Assembly (NCBI RefSeq): GCF_029893355.1
Contig: NZ_JARZAI010000007.1
Location: 186,001-250,000 of the forward strand
Length of the DNA: 64,000 nt
Direction: 5' to 3'
Source: Kitasatospora sp. MAA4
GTDB taxonomy: Bacteria > Actinomycetota > Actinomycetes > Streptomycetales > Streptomycetaceae
Below, in pieces: positions 13,798 through 20,120 of the stretch (position 1 is its first letter; each line of letters opens with the position of its first letter). The notes below the pieces were generated by a model. The model saw only the letters and a program-made list of their open reading frames with translations, was not told the origin of the DNA and ran no database searches. The position numbers and the translations under genes were made by a program.

Positions 13798-16101
13798 ATG
13801 GTGACTTTCGATCAACTCCGCAGCGTCGACCTCAGCAGCCTGGGGGCGGTGGCCACCGACTTCGAGCAGCTGGTGCAGAAGTGGGACCTGTCGTCCGCGC
13901 TGGCCACCGACGTGATCACGCCGCTACAGGGCTCCGGCTGGACCGGCCCGGCCTCGGATGCCGCCGCTGGTGTGCTCACCCGCACCCGGACCCAACTTGA
14001 CCTGGGTTTCGACGAGGCCAGTGCGCTGGCCCGCGCCCTGCGCGACGCGCACACCCAATTCGCCGCCGCCCAGCAGGCGTTGCAGGCTGTCCTGGACGAC
14101 GCCGGCAAGCAGAGCCTGACCGTGGACGCGGCTGGCGCCGTCCACTGGCCGCCGGCAGTGGCCCAGGCGGACAAGCACGATCCGGACTACGCCAGTACCT
14201 ACCAGGACAAGGCGCAGGCGATCGCGCAGCGGATCACCGCCGTGCTCGCGACGGCCACCGAGGCCGACGCCGCCGCGGCGGCTGCCCTCGCGGCCGACAC
14301 CGGCAGCGGCACCAGCGCCTTCAACAGCACACCGCTGGGCGGCATACCCGAGGAGGAGGCGAAGCAGGCCACCGACCTGCTGAGCCTGGGCAGTAAGGCC
14401 ACGGATGCCCAAGTCGCGCAACTCGACCAGCTGTTGAAGGATCACGCGGGTGATCCCCGGTTCACCACCGCCTTCTACGGTTCGCAGGACCCGAGCACCT
14501 TCCTCAGCAACTACGCGGCAATGGCCCAGAGCGCCGACTACGCGGGCAGCGCCGCCCGTTCGGCCTCGGTCAAGGACCTGGAGGCCAACCTCGGCCTCGC
14601 CCTGGCGAACGCCACCAACACCCAGAACCAGCCGCACGTTACCGACGCCTGGGAAGCCGCCCTGCGCAAGGCCGGCGCGAGCCACCTGTCGATGTACCCG
14701 GGGCAGCCGGCGGAGGGCCAGCCGTACGGCTACCAGATCCTCTCCAACCTTCTGCGCACCGGGAACTACGACCCGCACTTCCTCGACCCGGTCGCCGAGC
14801 ACATCACCCAACTCAGCATGGCCAACCCGACCATGTGGGACTCGGTGGTCGTCCACCACGCTTACCCCTTCCAGGACATCCAGTTCCTGGGCCAGGACGG
14901 CACCGGCTTCAACCCGATGAGCGGCGTCCTGGACGCCCTGGGCCACAGCCCCGACGCCGCAACGCACTTCTTCCACGACCCGGCTACGCACTACGCCCCC
15001 GACGGGACTGCGCAGGGGCCGGCGGACCCGCCGATCAAGTACCTCGACGTCCTGACCAACAACGGCCCGGGAAACCTGGACAGCGGCTCGGCGTCTGTGC
15101 TGATGGATCGGGACTCCAGCATCAACCAGCACCCGAGCACCGGCCTGCCATTCCCCGGCGAGACGACGGCGCTTGGCCACGCCCTGGAGGCGGCCACCGT
15201 CGGCATCCCGTACGACGCGACGAACGCCGCACTGCCGCCGCACACCGCGGCGATGAGTTCGGTGATGAGTGACGTGGTGAGCAAGTTCGGGCACGGAGAC
15301 GGTCCGAAGATGCTGAGCGGGCCCGGCGCGCTGTTCACGAACCTGAACGGCAGCCTGGGGAACATGACGGCGGCCTACATCGGAGACGTTCAGACGGCCG
15401 TGGTGGGAGGAGTGGCCCCGATGCCCAGCTTCGGCGCCCCGGCCAACCTGGAGAACGGCGACACCGTCAAGCTGCTGGCCACCCTGGGCCGCGACCCGGA
15501 CGCCTACGGCAGCATCGTCCAGGCCCAGGAGGCGTACACCCGGGCCCAGGTCCAGGACGTCATGCTGCACAGCGCGAACCATCACGACCTGACGGCGGCG
15601 GTCGGCAATGCCGCACAGCCGGGCGGGACGGTCGAGGGCATCATGAGCGGTGCACGGGCGAACGAGGTCTTCCAAAACCAGCAGGTCAAGGACGCCGCCT
15701 ACAACGCAAAGATCGATCAGAAGGCCGCCTGGGGGACCAAGGTCTGGGATCTGACGGGTGGCAATGAACTCGGCAAGGTGCCAGGCGGAAGCTACGTCAG
15801 CGGTCAGATCGACGGCTCGATCCAGAGCTACGCGGACCGCTTCAAGTCGGATCACGGGGGGTCGGCCCAGGACGAGTCTCTCCAGGACCTGCTGAAGGCC
15901 GGCTCGGGAGGCTCCGCTTCCGATTCGGTATTCGCTTCCGCAGGAACGACTCTGAGCCCGACGGATGTGAGCGACCTGGCGGCCTCGGCGTCGTCCAGGT
16001 CCACAGCGGGCTTCGACCACGGCCTCCTGATGTTCAACAACGGTGTCAACGGCGGTACTGGGACCGGACTCGGTGGCCCTGGCGCCGGAAGCAAGGGGTG
16101 A
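13798..16101 (+). CDS. Large WXG-containing protein, DUF6571-like
   Basis: A 767-residue soluble protein with no signal peptide. The N-terminal 110 residues look like a WXG100 helical hairpin with GSGWTGPASDAA near residue 48 (W-T-G). An Ala-rich helical region follows to about 190. The middle contains GFNPMSGVLDALGHSPDAA followed by THFFHDP, which recalls the PM-x-G-x-x-x-ALG-x-x-P-x-A pattern I associate with actinobacterial DUF6571 proteins. The C-terminus ends in a Gly-rich tail (NGGTGTGLGGPGAGSKG) with no recognisable toxin domain. It lies between a WXG100-like gene and a membrane-anchored gene in one apparent operon. Probable type VII-associated structural protein or substrate; activity unknown. 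Confidence 0.6.
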   Translation: MVTFDQLRSVDLSSLGAVATDFEQLVQKWDLSSALATDVITPLQGSGWTGPASDAAAGVLTRTRTQLDLGFDEASALARALRDAHTQFAAAQQALQAVLDDAGKQSLTVDAAGAVHWPPAVAQADKHDPDYASTYQDKAQAIAQRITAVLATATEADAAAAAALAADTGSGTSAFNSTPLGGIPEEEAKQATDLLSLGSKATDAQVAQLDQLLKDHAGDPRFTTAFYGSQDPSTFLSNYAAMAQSADYAGSAARSASVKDLEANLGLALANATNTQNQPHVTDAWEAALRKAGASHLSMYPGQPAEGQPYGYQILSNLLRTGNYDPHFLDPVAEHITQLSMANPTMWDSVVVHHAYPFQDIQFLGQDGTGFNPMSGVLDALGHSPDAATHFFHDPATHYAPDGTAQGPADPPIKYLDVLTNNGPGNLDSGSASVLMDRDSSINQHPSTGLPFPGETTALGHALEAATVGIPYDATNAALPPHTAAMSSVMSDVVSKFGHGDGPKMLSGPGALFTNLNGSLGNMTAAYIGDVQTAVVGGVAPMPSFGAPANLENGDTVKLLATLGRDPDAYGSIVQAQEAYTRAQVQDVMLHSANHHDLTAAVGNAAQPGGTVEGIMSGARANEVFQNQQVKDAAYNAKIDQKAAWGTKVWDLTGGNELGKVPGGSYVSGQIDGSIQSYADRFKSDHGGSAQDESLQDLLKAGSGGSASDSVFASAGTTLSPTDVSDLAASASSRSTAGFDHGLLMFNNGVNGGTGTGLGGPGAGSKG

Positions 16102-16105
16102 CGGG

Positions 16106-16798
16106 ATGTCGGAAGCCAGCGTTTCCGCCGGGACTGCGGAGAAGCCACGCCCATGGTGGCAACGGCGGTCTGTGATCGGACTCGTGGTTGCTGTGCTGGC
16201 CGCCGGTGGTGTGGTCACCGGGGTTTGGTGGAAGCCGTGGCAGTCGGTGGATCTGCCGGACAGCGCTTGCTGGGGCTCACTCTCGACCGCCGACTACAAG
16301 GCGCTTGCAGGATCCAGCGGCAAGGTCGGTGTCGCGCAGGACGGTGAGATCGACGGGCCGGTCGCGTATGCGGCGTTCATGGGCGATTGCAGGCTCTATG
16401 AGGTCGGTCGGGCGCCTGGCTACGACATCGTCGACGTCCAAGTGGACTCGGCGGAGACCGACGCAGGGCAGGCGTACTTGGCGCCGTTCGGTGACGGAAC
16501 CGCCAAGGCGGTGAGTTTCGGTGCCGATGCCGACGGATGGATCACCCCCAGCGGGTCTGCCGTTGACGCCTACCTTCGCTGTGACTACCAGGCGGCCATC
16601 GCCACGAAGGAGACAGCCAATCCCTTTGTCCGAGTACTGGTCTCCGGGACACTTGGACTCTCAGCGTCGTCGGCGGCCCAGGTCCGGCAGGCTCGCGTCG
16701 ACATCGCGTGGAAGATGGCCAAGGCGGTGGCGCATCGGCTGCCCTGTTCCAACGCCGTGCGGTTCGCGGACGCACCGCCGACCGTTCCGACCGCGTAA
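16106..16798 (+). CDS. Single-pass membrane protein of the type VII-like cassette
   Basis: A 230-residue protein with a short cytoplasmic N-terminus (MSEASVSAGTAEKPRPWWQRR), one transmembrane helix (about residues 23-42, VIGLVVAVLAAGGVVTGVWW) and an outer domain with Cys at CWGS, GDCRLY, RCDYQ and LPCSN, which could form two disulfides. No lipobox. I do not recognise the family. The start lies 4 bp after the stop of the large WXG-containing gene, so the three genes are very likely one operon. It could anchor, escort or neutralise the preceding protein at the membrane; none of these is shown by the sequence. Confidence 0.6.
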   Translation: MSEASVSAGTAEKPRPWWQRRSVIGLVVAVLAAGGVVTGVWWKPWQSVDLPDSACWGSLSTADYKALAGSSGKVGVAQDGEIDGPVAYAAFMGDCRLYEVGRAPGYDIVDVQVDSAETDAGQAYLAPFGDGTAKAVSFGADADGWITPSGSAVDAYLRCDYQAAIATKETANPFVRVLVSGTLGLSASSAAQVRQARVDIAWKMAKAVAHRLPCSNAVRFADAPPTVPTA

Positions 16799-16805
16799 CG
16801 CTGAC

Positions 16806-16832
16806 GGGGAAGTCGGCGTGGCCGACTTCCCC
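16806..16832. terminator. Bidirectional terminator hairpin (GGGAAGTCGG family)
   Basis: Perfect 12-bp arms GGGGAAGTCGGC and GCCGACTTCCCC surround a GTG loop. It lies between the convergent cassette and the ABM gene. The same 27-bp sequence is repeated exactly at 17883-17909. Confidence 0.75.
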
Positions 16833-16841
16833 TGCCGGCTA

Positions 16842-16865
16842 CCACCTGGCTTTCGCGCCAGGTGG
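16842..16865. terminator. Second hairpin between convergent genes
   Basis: CCACCTGGC (16842-16850) and GCCAGGTGG (16857-16865) form perfect 9-bp arms around a 6-nt loop, 3 bp beyond the end of the minus-strand ABM gene. It could serve that gene while the neighbouring hairpin serves the plus-strand cassette. Confidence 0.55.
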
Positions 16866-16867
16866 CC

Positions 16868-17194
16868 TCAGATGGTCCAGTTGACGGGGTAGTTGACGAT
16901 CGGGGCGAACGTCACGCCGGCTGCCTCCGACTCCCCGCGTGCGTCGACGACCATCTCCTTCAGCTGACCCATCTGCGCCGCGTGCTCGTCGGACTCCCAG
17001 ACGCTGATGTTCACGGCCGAGCCCTCCGGCGAGACGCCCGCGTAGTAGTGGATGAGCCCCGGTAGCCGCTTGATGGCCGGGATCAGGTACTCCGAGGTCC
17101 TCGTGTTCATGGCGTCGACCTCGTCGAACCGGCTCGGGTCGAAGGTGCCGCGCGAGACGCGGACAACTGCGGTCGCGGGCAACGACTCTGTCAT
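16868..17194 (-). CDS. Antibiotic-biosynthesis-monooxygenase (ABM)-like small protein
   Basis: A 108-residue protein predicted as a dimeric alpha+beta barrel, with the ABM-like pattern ATAVVRVSRGTFDPSRFDE, LPGLIHYYAG and NISVWESDEHAAQM. Such proteins include cofactor-free monooxygenases and stress-related enzymes; no substrate can be read from the sequence. The ATG has GGGGGAGGA at good spacing. It is divergent from a TetR-family gene with only 50 bp between the starts, so control by that regulator is likely. Confidence 0.72.
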   Translation of the reverse strand: MTESLPATAVVRVSRGTFDPSRFDEVDAMNTRTSEYLIPAIKRLPGLIHYYAGVSPEGSAVNISVWESDEHAAQMGQLKEMVVDARGESEAAGVTFAPIVNYPVNWTI

Positions 17195-17215
17195 GGCGAT
17201 CCTCCCCCTGGATGA

Positions 17216-17241
17216 ATTACGTTCCGATGGTCTATCGTAAT
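17216..17241. promoter_or_regulatory. Candidate TetR operator
   Basis: ATTACG (17216-17221) and CGTAAT (17236-17241) form a perfect inverted repeat centred in the 50-bp gap between the ABM and TetR starts, with a smaller CGAT/ATCG repeat inside. The position would let one dimeric regulator block both genes. Confidence 0.5.
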
Positions 17242-17244
17242 GTA

Positions 17245-17844
17245 ATGAGCAATCCGCAGGCAAGGGTCGGACGGCCGAGGAACCCGGCCGTGGACCGAGC
17301 GATCCTGTCGGCCGCTGCCCACCAGCTCGGCGAGTTCGGCTACGCCCGTATGTCGATGGAATCCGTGGCGACCGCCGCAGGCACCACCACGCCCAGCCTC
17401 CGACGCCGGTACCGGAACAAGGCGGAGCTGGTCGCCGCAGTGATCGGCTCGCTACGGGTCGAGGAACCGCCCTCCGGCGCCCCGACCCCCCGTGCCCACG
17501 CGCTGGCGATCCTGGAGAACTTCCACAGCAACCTGCGGGCCATCCCCGCGCTGGCCATCCTCGGATCGTTGCTGGCCGAGGAAGAGCGCCACCCGGAACT
17601 GCTTCACCTCTTCAAGACCCGCATCGTCGAACCGCGACGGGAGTTGCTCCGGCAAGCACTGGCGGCCGGCGACCTCCCGTACTCCGCCGACCTCGACGCG
17701 CTCACCAGCATGCTCATCGGCTCCTTCTACGGCCGCTACGTCACCATCGACGGCATCCCCGACGACTGGCCGAACCGCGTGCTGTGCGCCGTATGGCCAG
17801 CCGACACCAGCCCCGCGTCACCGCACCACGACGACAGTCTGTGA
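17245..17844 (+). CDS. TetR-family transcriptional regulator
   Basis: A 199-residue regulator. The N-terminal helix-turn-helix reads VDRAILSAAAHQLGEFGYARMSMESVATAAGTTTPSLRRRYRNKAELVAAV (split here at residues 16-66), and the C-terminal helical domain (SNLRAIPALAILGSLLAEE and TSMLIGSFYGRYV) resembles the TetR_C type found with this domain. The ligand is unknown. I chose the ATG before SNPQARVGRP because it gives the usual N-terminal arm length; upstream in-frame starts would overlap the operator. It probably represses itself and the divergent ABM gene. Confidence 0.85.
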   Translation: MSNPQARVGRPRNPAVDRAILSAAAHQLGEFGYARMSMESVATAAGTTTPSLRRRYRNKAELVAAVIGSLRVEEPPSGAPTPRAHALAILENFHSNLRAIPALAILGSLLAEEERHPELLHLFKTRIVEPRRELLRQALAAGDLPYSADLDALTSMLIGSFYGRYVTIDGIPDDWPNRVLCAVWPADTSPASPHHDDSL

Positions 17845-17882
17845 CCGACATAGGCAGGCCCGAACCCAGAAATGATGCTGTG

Positions 17883-17909
17883 GGGGAAGTCGGCGTGGCC
17901 GACTTCCCC
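17883..17909. terminator. Bidirectional terminator hairpin (GGGAAGTCGG family)
   Basis: An exact copy of the 27-bp hairpin at 16806-16832: 12-bp arms and a GTG loop. It lies between the TetR gene and the convergent 43-codon gene, 6 bp from the latter's stop. Confidence 0.75.
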
Positions 17910-17915
17910 TTGCGG

Positions 17916-18047
17916 CTACCGGCGGCTGAGGGCGAGCAGGATGGCCGTCACGGTCAACACGCCGGTGGCGGAGACCGCGTAGGCCAGGGCGCGGGTGGGT
18001 GGTTCGGGGGGTGTGGGTGGGGGTTGGTTGGCGGGGTCGGGGTTCAC
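17916..18047 (-). CDS. Very small membrane protein (43 aa), third gene of micro-operon
   Basis: The frame starts GTG at 18047 and reads VNPDPANQPPPTPPEPP, then a likely transmembrane helix ALAYAVSATGVLTVTAILLA and a basic end LSRR. The start overlaps the stop of the 67-residue gene as GTGA, and the stop lies just before a terminator hairpin. These boundaries support a real gene although it is tiny. I recognise no family. Resembles the single-pass small proteins common in actinomycetes. Confidence 0.6.
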   Translation of the reverse strand: MNPDPANQPPPTPPEPPTRALAYAVSATGVLTVTAILLALSRR

Positions 18048-18247
18048 TGGCGGTCGGCCGATGACCGTAGGGCGTTCGCGAGTTGGGTGATCTCGGCGGG
18101 GTGGAGGGGGCGGAGCTGGATGAGGAGGGTTCCGGTCTCGGTCAGGTGCCAGCCGGCGCCGAGGTCGGTGGCGTCGAGGTCCGCATGAGTGAAGGCTTCC
18201 GTCAACTCTGCGAGGGAGGCGGCGGCTTGGCGGCGGATGCTGGTCAT
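18044..18247 (-). CDS. Small hypothetical protein (67 aa), second gene of micro-operon
   Basis: Reads MTSIRRQAAASLAELTEAF and later DLGAGWHLTETGTLLIQLRPLHPAEITQLANALRSSADRQ. It is soluble, with a predicted N-terminal helix, a short strand pair and a C-terminal helix. The start overlaps the upstream gene's stop as ATGA and its own stop overlaps the downstream start as GTGA, so the three are translated together. No family recognised. Confidence 0.65.
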   Translation of the reverse strand: MTSIRRQAAASLAELTEAFTHADLDATDLGAGWHLTETGTLLIQLRPLHPAEITQLANALRSSADRQ

Positions 18248-18597
18248 GACGCGTCCGGGGCGGGCGGCTGGGCCAGCCAGCGCTGGTCGACCTCCCACTC
18301 GAAGCCGCCGCCCGGCGGGCGGAGGTAGATGAGGGTGCCGATGCGACCCATGAAGGTGCCGGTTCGGTGGTTGAGGGTGTCGTGGACCAACTCGCCGCGC
18401 CGGGTGGGGGTGTAGGGCGTGGCGGGCGGCTTGATGCCCATCTCGCTGACCTGCGAGTAGGCCGCTGCCAGGCGAAGTAGGGCTTCGGGTCTGCCGCCGC
18501 AGTCGGCCGGGCACTGGCACTCGGGGAAGGTGCGGTCGGAGGTCGGCTGAGGGGGGTGGTGGTGGGGGGCTTCTGCGATGACCTGATTGTCCGTCAT
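18244..18597 (-). CDS. Small hypothetical protein (117 aa), first gene of micro-operon
   Basis: Starts MTDNQVIAEAPHHHPPQP and contains a Cys-rich segment FPECQCPADCGGRPEALLR (Cys at about residues 25, 27 and 31) that could bind a metal, then a beta-rich part with FMGRIGTLIYLRPPGGGFEWEVD. The ATG has GGAG 8 nt upstream. An upstream ATG at 18690 would add 31 low-complexity residues and lacks support. A promoter-like pair lies at 18741-18770. Its neighbours upstream are an XRE/DUF397 pair; small genes of unknown role often accompany those, but no function can be assigned. Confidence 0.65.
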   Translation of the reverse strand: MTDNQVIAEAPHHHPPQPTSDRTFPECQCPADCGGRPEALLRLAAAYSQVSEMGIKPPATPYTPTRRGELVHDTLNHRTGTFMGRIGTLIYLRPPGGGFEWEVDQRWLAQPPAPDAS

Positions 18598-18740
18598 GGT
18601 CTGCACTCCGTGCGTTCGCTGCCCATCGCACGGGGGTGGCGGTGGGTCCTTGCGGGCTGCGGCGGGAGTCGTTGACGCGGGTGCGGGCATGGCAGAGCAC
18701 GCCCTTCGCGTCGGCCGGCTCGGCCGCTGCGCATGCTGTT

Positions 18741-18770
18741 ACGGTAGCCCTACGCAGCGTGAGGTGGCAA
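18741..18770 (-). promoter_or_regulatory. Promoter of the small-gene micro-operon
   Basis: On the minus strand TTGCCA (18770-18765) and TACCGT (18746-18741) are separated by 18 bp, a good fit to a main-sigma-factor promoter. It faces the 117-residue gene, leaving a leader of about 135 nt. Confidence 0.6.
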
Positions 18771-18847
18771 GAGTGAAGGGTGCACGAATGTAGGGGTCTG
18801 CTGACGCGGGCGGCCCCGCCGGGCGACGGGAGGGGCCGCAGGCTGCG

Positions 18848-19048
18848 TCAGATGCCGAAGTGGTCGAATTCCCCGCGCTTGACGCCTTCGATCCACAGGG
18901 CGAATTTCTTGGGAGAGGTGACGATGATCGAGTCCGGCTCGTCGGACTCCCGGATCTCGATCATTCCGGCACTGTTCACCGTAACCTCAACGGAGTCTCC
19001 GCCGTCCTGGGTGCTGGTCGACGACTTCTGCCATCGCTGAATCGGCAT
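18848..19048 (-). CDS. DUF397-family small protein
   Basis: A 66-residue protein reading MPIQRWQKSSTSTQDGGDSVEVTV, then IRESDEPDSIIVTSPKKFALWIEGVKRGEF; this is the DUF397 pattern (W-x-K-S-S, then DS, then F-x-x-W-x-x-x-K-x-G-E-F). DUF397 proteins are usually encoded next to an XRE/DUF5753 regulator and some pairs affect development or act as toxin-antitoxin-like modules (family knowledge). It starts 3 bp after the stop of exactly such a regulator, so the two are co-translated. Confidence 0.85.
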   Translation of the reverse strand: MPIQRWQKSSTSTQDGGDSVEVTVNSAGMIEIRESDEPDSIIVTSPKKFALWIEGVKRGEFDHFGI

Positions 19049-19051
19049 TCC

Positions 19052-19954
19052 TTACCTTCCCATTTCAAGGCTGTGCTTGACGTGCTGAACTACTGCCCAC
19101 GAATCCCGTGTCGAGTTGGGTTGCGTGGAGATCTGTGCGCTGCCGGATTGGAGTGCCAGCCGACTGAGATCGGCAAACCTGCTCCGGTATTTCTCCAGAA
19201 CCTCTGGCGAGTCTGTGAATTCAGATGCACCGGGGTGGTCGATCACTACGGTTGAAAGCTCTCGCGACCCTGGATCAGTCATCATGAACGGACCGCTGTA
19301 TGGCGGTGTGGCTTGGACGCTGAACGGGTAGATCTGAATCTCAATGTTCGGCAGTTCCCACAAGTGGAGAAGGTGTGCGAGTTGGCGATGCATTGCTCCC
19401 GGCCCGGCAAATGACATCAGCAGCGCGGCCTCATGGATCACGAAAGAGAACTTGGTCTGATTCGAATCGGTGAGGATGGCCTGCCGATCCAGTCGGAACC
19501 TGACGGAGTTCTCGATCTGCTCAGAAGGGAGGGAGGTCTCGCCATTCTCGAAGAGGCGCCGAATGTACTCTTCGGTCTGAAGAAGTCCCGGCATGAAAAA
19601 TGTTTGGTAGCTGAGATATTGAGAGAGTCCGCCTCCCTCCAGCTCTGCCAGGTCGAGTGCAAAGTCTGGAACCTTGCGCTTGTAGGCGCTCCACCAGCCT
19701 TTTCCATCGCTCGCACCCATCGCCACAAGCAGGTCGAGATGGGTTTCATCTGTGCAGCCGTAAGCCGCTGCCAGGGCGCGAAGCCTGATCTCGTCCAATC
19801 CCGTCCGGGCGGCCTCGATGTGGTTGAGCTGTGGGCCGCGCATGTTGATGTGTGCCGCCGCATCCTGCACTGCCAGGCCGGCGGCGAGGCGAAGTCGGCG
19901 GAGCTCGATGCCGAATCGCCGCTGACGCTCGCTGATGTGGGCTCGCAGTGCCAA
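19052..19954 (-). CDS. XRE-family regulator with DUF5753 domain
   Basis: A 300-residue protein with an N-terminal helix-turn-helix (RFGIELRRLRLAAGLAVQ, AAAHINMRGPQLNHIEAARTG) and a C-terminal DUF5753 region (YLSYQTFFMPGLLQTEEYIRRLF, VIHEAALLMSFAGPGAMHRQL, VVIDHPGASEFTDSPEVLEKYRS). I chose the TTG at 19954 because AAGGAAGGA lies just upstream; another TTG at 20032 has no ribosome-binding site. Codon choice here is less GC-extreme than in neighbouring genes (more AAT, ATT, TTC/TTT mix), suggesting acquired DNA. Partner of the DUF397 gene. Confidence 0.85.
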   Translation of the reverse strand: MALRAHISERQRRFGIELRRLRLAAGLAVQDAAAHINMRGPQLNHIEAARTGLDEIRLRALAAAYGCTDETHLDLLVAMGASDGKGWWSAYKRKVPDFALDLAELEGGGLSQYLSYQTFFMPGLLQTEEYIRRLFENGETSLPSEQIENSVRFRLDRQAILTDSNQTKFSFVIHEAALLMSFAGPGAMHRQLAHLLHLWELPNIEIQIYPFSVQATPPYSGPFMMTDPGSRELSTVVIDHPGASEFTDSPEVLEKYRSRFADLSRLALQSGSAQISTQPNSTRDSWAVVQHVKHSLEMGR

Positions 19955-20070
19955 GGCTGGGTCCTTCCTTTCGAGGGCAGGGGAAGTCTTGCGCGGTGGA
20001 GCGCGTCGGCGCCACTCGCTCGAAAGGTTCAACTTAGCCGCTTGCCGCGAGCGGGTTGCACGAATGAAAC

Positions 20071-20101
20071 GGAGCCGCCGACCAGTTAGGTCGGCGGCTC
20101 C
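20071..20101. terminator. Terminator of the ABC exporter operon
   Basis: GGAGCCGCCGACC (20071-20083) and GGTCGGCGGCTCC (20089-20101) form perfect 13-bp arms with a 5-nt loop, 20 bp beyond the exporter stop codon. Confidence 0.75.
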
Positions 20102-20120
20102 GGCAGTTGTCCCTGCTGGG

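Noticed and set aside
20030..20032. TTG at 20032 as the start of the XRE regulator
   Set aside because: No ribosome-binding site precedes it, whereas the TTG at 19954 has AAGGAAGGA.
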